Shown here: positions 12,201 through 14,573 of the stretch, piece after piece
Layout of the letters: the number at the start of each line of letters is the position of its first letter
Numbering within the stretch: the first letter of the stretch is position 1
From: Eggerthellales bacterium UBA948
Lineage (GTDB): Bacteria; Actinomycetota; Coriobacteriia; Coriobacteriales; UBA8131
Direction: 5' to 3'
NCBI GenBank assembly: GCA_002293265.1
Contig: DBCW01000060.1
Span: forward strand, 13,347-27,919
Length of the DNA stretch: 14,573 nt
Position numbers and translations under genes: made by a program
Notes under the pieces: model-generated
Told to the model about the DNA's origin: nothing
Seen by the model: the letters and a program-made list of their open reading frames with translations, nothing else
Database searches by the model: none

Positions 12201-14573
12201 ATACGCTCGCTGCCAGCCCGGGATACCCTGTTTCATCTATCGAGGTGGTTGCAACTTCTTGAGGTTGTCCCTTAAAAACCTTGCTTTGCCCAGTGGCGCT
12301 AAAAGCTGCATTACCAATGGTACTTAGATCCTTTTTGCCTATAGTTGCGCTGACGTCCTTGCTGATAAAGCCGGTAAAGTTCCGGCTTACGCTTTCGGCA
12401 TCAAAGGTAAATATGGCTTCGTATGTTGCAGCGTTGGTCTCATCATAAGTTGAATCATTTAAAACTTCCGGTTTGTTTTTAGGCTTGTACTTAATTCCTT
12501 GGCCGGCAAGCTCTGCAAGTATTGGGAAATCAGCTACGTTCCAACTACCTACAAGGATATCTTGCGGATTGCCGTTATATGTAAGACCTTCAGCAGGAGT
12601 TACTATTACGGCACGTCCACCTAATGATGCAACATCAAGGGGGTTGATTGTGTTAGTTACGGGATCGGATTCAAGCGTGCCTGCGTATAGACCTTCACCA
12701 ACAATACGGAACTGCACCTCATAGTCATCGGCGTTGGTTCCCATAACCGTATCGCCATCGATCCAGGTTTCTCCGCCATCAATGGAGTATTCGATGTGAC
12801 CGGTCACACCCTCGGCCATTGATGCACCGGCAACAACCTGCTGCTGCCCGTTGTAAGTAAGGTTTTCGGTTTTGGAGACACTTAAGTCAGTGTCCTTGAA
12901 TGGTATTTGCTGGCGCGTGTATGTGTACGTAAGCGTATGGTCTCCACCAACCGCTGCCATGCTGTAGGTATTAGCATTACCATCCACCGGTTCAACATTA
13001 TTTGCCGCAGCAAACTCATCAAAGCTTGCGTACTCATTGCCGTTATAAGTTACAGAGGTAACTGCATGATGCTCAACGGTTTGCGGTCCGACAAACTCTA
13101 TCGTTGGCACAATACCGTTTTCAGCAAAAGTCTCTTTTTGGTAACCGGCATCAGCAATTGCAGCCGGCAGCTCACCGGCATGACTCACCGTAAGATTGGC
13201 CACGCCATAAGTAGCTGAAGGCTCCACTACATCAATCCTGCCGCTCGAAGTATTTTGATTGGTGTAGTTGATGTATGTTTCGCCGTTAGTATCCAGCGGT
13301 ATATTTGCATTGGACTGGGGATTGACCATTTTTACATAGTAGGAAATTGTTCCTCTGAGTGTGTTGTTTGGTAGTGTCCAATCAAGGATCTCTGTCGTAC
13401 TCGAAGTGCCCGGAGTATAGTTGAGATCTCCGGCATCATTAACCTCATTACCATCTGAGTCAAGCACGCGCCTCTCAACATCACCAATAACAAAGGCTCC
13501 GCCCTCTGCGTTGGTAAGCACAAAGCCTTCGCCCATAGGATCATGTAGCGAGGCAGTTTTAAGGCTGGCGACAAGTTGGCTTTGAATCGCATTGATTACA
13601 GAGTTAAACCCTGCCTGGTCGCTAACTTGGAAAAATCCGCCGTTATCAACCTCATCATAAATAGCCACATTTGTATACATGGCTATGGTCATGAGCTTGA
13701 CGCCACTGTTTCTTAGGGTTCGAGCTTGATCCCTAAAGTTTTGAGCCTTTGCAGTATCAGCAGGAGGCTCAATGCCACCGTCTCCAAAGAGCATTACATA
13801 CTTCTTTGCATAAGGTTGCGATGTATTGCCAATCTCCGTGATTGCCCGTGCAAGACCGGCACCCGGATTAGTATCAGCGATAGTTGGATCAGGCACAACA
13901 GCCCAGATTTTGTCCTTTATAACATCTGCATCAGCTAGTGAGACAAACCCTTGATTTGTATAAGCTACTCCGTCAAAGGTAACAAGAGCTACGTGGAAAT
14001 TATCAAGGCCGTCCGCGCCACGAACTGCCACAAGTGTATCTATCATTCTAGTGAGAGCAGTTTGCGAGGCCACAAGCCTGCTGTCCGGACGCGTCGAAGG
14101 GTCGTTGTACCACATGTTTTGGAAAGAAGGGCCGTAGGGTTTTGCCGAGTATCCCATTGATTCAGATCTGTCCAGCACCAAGACCAGATCGATGGGCGGT
14201 GCCACAGTAACTGCGTTATCGTTACCGGAAATATCAACCGTCACTTTCCACAGATTGGAATCAAGTTGAACAGCCTCTTTTGTTGCGCCCGGATCCGATA
14301 TCGGAACAACGGCGTTCTCGTCTTTGTAGTAGTTGATTACTGTCGTGTTATCGCCGGAACTTTGGACAATCAGGGTAGTAGGATTGCCTGATGTAGGCAG
14401 GTAGCCGGAAAGAGCCGGAAAATCTATATATATCTCGTCACCGGGAAATGCACTTTTAACCCAAGGGTTGCCTCCGGGGATAGTGGCCGGTTCCAACAAC
14501 TCTCCGGAATCAACATCTCTAAACTCTATGGAGTATTGCACTTTTCCGTACGATCTTGTGGTGACCAGACTCT
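1..14573 (-). CDS. Giant repetitive surface adhesin (MucBP-like, VWA, 43 Ig-like repeats); partial at both ends
   Basis: I translated the whole minus strand: one frame (codons at 14571-14569 down to 3-1) is open for all 4,857 codons, with no stop or frameshift. Neither the start nor the stop lies in the window, so signal peptide and anchor are not visible. Domain order by fragment residue: MucBP-like about 11-83; VWA about 127-337 with MIDAS residues D134, S136, S138, T198 and D264; beta-rich region about 338-572; 43 repeats of about 98 residues from 573 to 4787; Pro/Thr-rich linker 4788-4857. The product is rich in Gly, Thr, Ala, Val, Tyr and Asp, looks acidic, and no cysteine was seen. VWA plus a repeat stalk plus a P/T-rich tail is the usual plan of Gram-positive surface adhesins, so it probably acts outside the cell in attachment to host tissue, mucus or other cells. 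The ligand is unknown. No neighbouring gene is visible. Confidence 0.97.
211..1404 (-). repeat. Super-repeat B, copy 3 (units 40-43)
   Basis: Last four-unit block. Units 41 and 42 have the same lengths as units 33 and 34 (327 and 285 bp). Unit 43, the last before the linker, has diverged most: its DGG turn is replaced by a longer insertion (LDFLAEELDEPG and the following residues), although GTW and a canonical closing strand are kept. Confidence 0.78.
781..1107 (-). repeat. Variant repeat unit 41 with HPSW insertion
   Basis: Partner of unit 33 with the same length. The turn reads S-D-D-P-A-A-Q-G-N-P-N-H-P-S-W and the strand YFMYEVTDDG is identical. The closing loop reads N-R-N-A-E-G-T-Y-F-G. 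Both units are followed by FAVNGY linkers. The pair marks an eight-unit offset, that is, two four-unit blocks. Confidence 0.85.
1405..2547 (-). repeat. Super-repeat B, copy 2 (units 36-39)
   Basis: Second four-unit block, 1,143 bp. All four units carry the exact S-x-D-x-G-x-x-W motif. Unit 37 lacks the HPSW insertion found in its counterparts 33 and 41, so it either keeps the simpler form or lost the insertion. Linkers DKLVANGY (after unit 34) and DKLVATGY (after unit 38) tie copies 1 and 2 together. Confidence 0.8.
2548..3750 (-). repeat. Super-repeat B, copy 1 (units 32-35)
   Basis: First of three four-unit blocks at the C-terminal end of the array, 1,203 bp. Unit 32 matches 36 and 40 (V-A-S-x-x-I-D opening; R-L-T-G-T-G or K-L-S-G-T-G close). 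Unit 33 matches 37 and 41 (A-F-N-T-x-D-Y-P). Unit 34 matches 38 and 42 (opening Y-N-x-x-x-Q-V-V-A-D). Unit 35 matches 39 (LDPAIT in both) and, less well, 43. Confidence 0.82.
3115..3441 (-). repeat. Variant repeat unit 33 with HPSW insertion
   Basis: At 327 bp this is one of the two longest units. The DGG-x-x-W turn is expanded to S-L-D-P-D-A-Q-G-D-P-T-H-P-S-W, and the closing strand is YFMYEVTDDG followed by an acidic, Asn/Tyr-rich loop and N-Y-E-G-F in place of GNYTGT. The same design occurs in unit 41, eight units on, and nowhere else in the window. Confidence 0.85.
5353..5382 (-). repeat. 30-bp exact repeat, copy in unit 26
   Basis: A 30-bp stretch encoding the strand around D-Y-P-A-T-F-K-F-E is base-for-base identical to 5668-5697, 315 bp away. 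The flanks are also similar (the Y-V-G-T-Y-Y-K-S-V coding part on one side). Most unit pairs in the array are diverged at synonymous sites, so this suggests a more recent exchange between neighbouring units. Confidence 0.8.
5539..8730 (-). repeat. Super-repeat A, copy 2 (units 15-25)
   Basis: Second copy of the eleven-unit block. The offset to copy 1 is 3,849 bp at the 2/15 pair, 3,819 bp at 5/18 and 3,783 bp at 12/25, drifting by small in-frame length changes. Shared rarities include replacement of the usual Y-P-V by Y-T-D in units 4 and 17, and the tryptophans of W-x-S and W-x-EG in units 10 and 23. Such shared departures from the general consensus support common descent of the block. Confidence 0.85.
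5668..5697 (-). repeat. 30-bp exact repeat, copy in unit 25
   Basis: Partner of 5353-5382. It codes for the same strand in the preceding unit. The identity ends at a C/T difference on one side and G/T on the other. Confidence 0.8.
9334..12579 (-). repeat. Super-repeat A, copy 1 (units 2-12)
   Basis: Each of these eleven units is closest, among those I compared, to the unit 13 places further on. Clear pairs are 5/18 (FTIVASGNY and GFIQSA in both), 6/19 (ALEADENG, QFRVTL and GSY in both), 7/20 (YSGSAK and VADATYD in both), 8/21 (EDFA followed by IEAAF) and 11/24 (KIDDMTP or NIDDMTP linker). Unit lengths agree too: units 5-8 are 276, 291, 279 and 312 bp, exactly like units 18-21. This points to an old duplication of a multi-unit block. 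Units 13 and 14 complete the 13-unit period but match units 26 and 27 only weakly. Confidence 0.85.
12856..13221 (-). other. Junction region with a degenerate half-repeat before the main array
   Basis: The segment begins PSATYGVANLTVSH and continues through GELPAAIADAGY and VPTIEFVGPQ. A V-T-Y-N-G-N-E start motif follows (Tyr at 13047), like the opening strand of the array units, but the next unit start is only 192 bp on. The usual GNYTG close is missing; instead there is GGDHTLTYTYTRQQ. I read this as a worn or truncated unit joining the head region to the stalk. It could instead be an unrelated small beta domain that shares the Y-N-G motif by chance. Confidence 0.5.
13222..13560 (-). other. 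Beta-rich region following the VWA domain
   Basis: Residues about 338-450. Recognisable stretches are LHDPMGEGFVL, GNEVNDAGDLNY, ILDWTLPNNTLRGTISYYVK and PLDTNGETYINYT. This pattern (a D-P-x-G-x-x-F-x-L start, a W-x-L strand, a long Y-Y-V-K strand, then L-D-T-N-G-x-T-Y-x-N-Y) recurs directly after VWA domains in Gram-positive adhesins, where it probably packs as a beta-sandwich beside the VWA. I know no settled name for it. An internal isopeptide bond is possible but I could not assign the Lys/Asn/acid triad. Confidence 0.6.
13561..14193 (-). other. VWA domain with complete MIDAS metal site
   Basis: Residues about 127-337. The first strand PPIDLVLVLD leads into DRSESMGYS, the D-x-S-x-S MIDAS motif at 14172-14158 (D134, S136, S138). 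The MIDAS threonine is in the strand VALVTFDG (T198, 13980-13978), and the third metal ligand in YVMLFGDGG (D264, 13782-13780). The fold closes with GVKLMTIAMY and an amphipathic helix ending QSQLVASL. All coordination positions are present, so divalent-cation-dependent ligand binding is expected, as in pilus-tip and surface VWA adhesins. The preceding strand LWKVTVDISG is typical of the segment before VWA in such proteins. This is the most likely ligand-binding head. Confidence 0.93.
14323..14541 (-). other. MucBP-like domain (N-terminal in this fragment)
   Basis: Residues about 11-83 start with YSIEFRDVDSGELL, pass a glycine-rich turn and the segment IDFPALSGYLP, and end with GDNTTVINYYK. 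This order (Y-x-I-x-F/Y-x-D-x-x-G, then P-x-x-x-GY, then a closing GD-x-T-x-V-x-YYK strand) is the MucBP-type pattern of Gram-positive surface proteins, where such domains often occur in series and several bind mucins. Only one copy is visible; others may lie upstream. A related small ubiquitin-like or beta-grasp repeat is possible. Mucin binding is family-based inference, not shown by the sequence. Confidence 0.68.

Larger units (their letters stand above)
685..12786 (-). other. Thirteen Asp-box-type motifs (S-x-D-x-G-x-x-W) within the repeats
   Basis: Exact matches lie in units 1 (12786-12763), 6 (11328-11305), 13 (9252-9229), 19 (7509-7486), 32 (3657-3634), 34 (3042-3019), 35 (2757-2734), 36 (2454-2431), 37 (2178-2155), 38 (1899-1876), 39 (1614-1591), 40 (1320-1297) and 42 (708-685). 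Typical forms are STDGGKTW and SIDGGETW. Unit 28 is a near miss (STDGQKTW). In the other units the position is a Pro- and acid-rich turn of varied length. Asp-boxes are known from sialidase-type beta-propellers as a surface hairpin; here the motif sits in the middle of an Ig-like unit, probably as a hairpin between two strands. Confidence 0.85.
211..12855 (-). repeat. Array of 43 tandem Ig-like repeats, about 98 residues each
   Basis: Each unit opens with Y/F-N-G-x-x-Q-x-V-x-x-A, continues with x-Y-x-G-L-x-G-x-I-x-Y, then N-V/A-G-x-Y-P-V-x-F-x-F-x-x-x-GNYTGT, then a linker V-x-G-x-I-x-P-x-x-I-x-x-x-x-F-x-A-x-GY. Opening Tyr/Phe of units 1-43: 12855, 12579, 12276, 11976, 11694, 11418, 11127, 10848, 10536, 10233, 9939, 9639, 9333, 9054, 8730, 8448, 8154, 7875, 7599, 7308, 7029, 6717, 6438, 6153, 5856, 5538, 5235, 4959, 4650, 4347, 4047, 3750, 3441, 3114, 2829, 2547, 2259, 1971, 1686, 1404, 1107, 780, 495. 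Spacing is 276-327 bp, mean 294. The Y-x-G opening and GNYTG closing strands resemble the MBG/YDG-like and related Ig-like repeats of bacterial surface proteins; exact family membership is inference. Units are clearly diverged at the DNA level, so the array is not freshly expanded. Probable role: a rigid extracellular stalk. Confidence 0.95.

Noticed and set aside
685..12786. Sialidase (BNR propeller) on the basis of the Asp-box motifs
   Set aside because: The motifs recur once per unit of about 98 residues inside an Ig-like pattern with Y-N-G and GNYTG strands. No catalytic sialidase residues or propeller blade pattern are visible.
211..12855. CRISPR array or other short-repeat locus
   Set aside because: The period is about 294 bp, units are diverged, there is no constant short repeat with unique spacers, and the region codes throughout.
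3663..14237. Short minus-strand ORFs such as 13332-13592, 5289-5603 and 14043-14237
   Set aside because: All lie in one alternative frame of the same strand and inside domains that read clearly in the main frame. Their translations are low-complexity shadows.
1..14573. Pseudogene or frameshifted gene
   Set aside because: The frame is intact throughout, domain signatures stay in register and the MIDAS residues are complete.

Overview
The window lies entirely inside one gene. On the minus strand a single reading frame runs open from one edge to the other (first full codon 14571-14569, last 3-1): 4,857 codons with no stop, no start region and no frameshift. The encoded fragment is about half a megadalton. 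No other gene, RNA gene, promoter or terminator is supported; the short ORFs that can be drawn on either strand are shadows of this frame.

Layout, from the protein's N-terminal side (high coordinates) to its C-terminal side: (1) a MucBP-like domain, about 14541-14323; (2) a von Willebrand factor A (VWA) domain with a complete MIDAS metal site, about 14193-13561; (3) a beta-rich region of the kind that often follows VWA in Gram-positive adhesins, about 13560-12856, ending in a degenerate half-repeat; (4) 43 tandem, diverged Ig-like repeats averaging 98 residues (294 bp; range 276-327 bp) from 12855 to 211; (5) a Pro/Thr/Val-rich linker, 210-1, running off the window towards an expected but unseen cell-envelope anchor.

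The array has a second level of order. Units 2-12 match units 15-25 one to one (a 13-unit period, about 3.8 kb). The last twelve units are three copies of a four-unit block (about 1.17 kb). Thirteen units carry the exact S-x-D-x-G-x-x-W pattern known as the Asp-box of sialidase-type propellers, here in an Ig-like repeat. I saw no cysteine codon in frame.

Interpretation: this is the main body of a giant surface adhesin, with a metal-dependent ligand-binding head (VWA, possibly aided by MucBP) held away from the cell by a very long stalk. The architecture, the lack of cysteine, the P/T-rich tail and the base composition (near 50% GC by eye) fit a host- or mucosa-associated Gram-positive bacterium (Actinomycetota such as Coriobacteriia, or Bacillota). 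The taxon is inference; the window has no housekeeping gene to anchor it.
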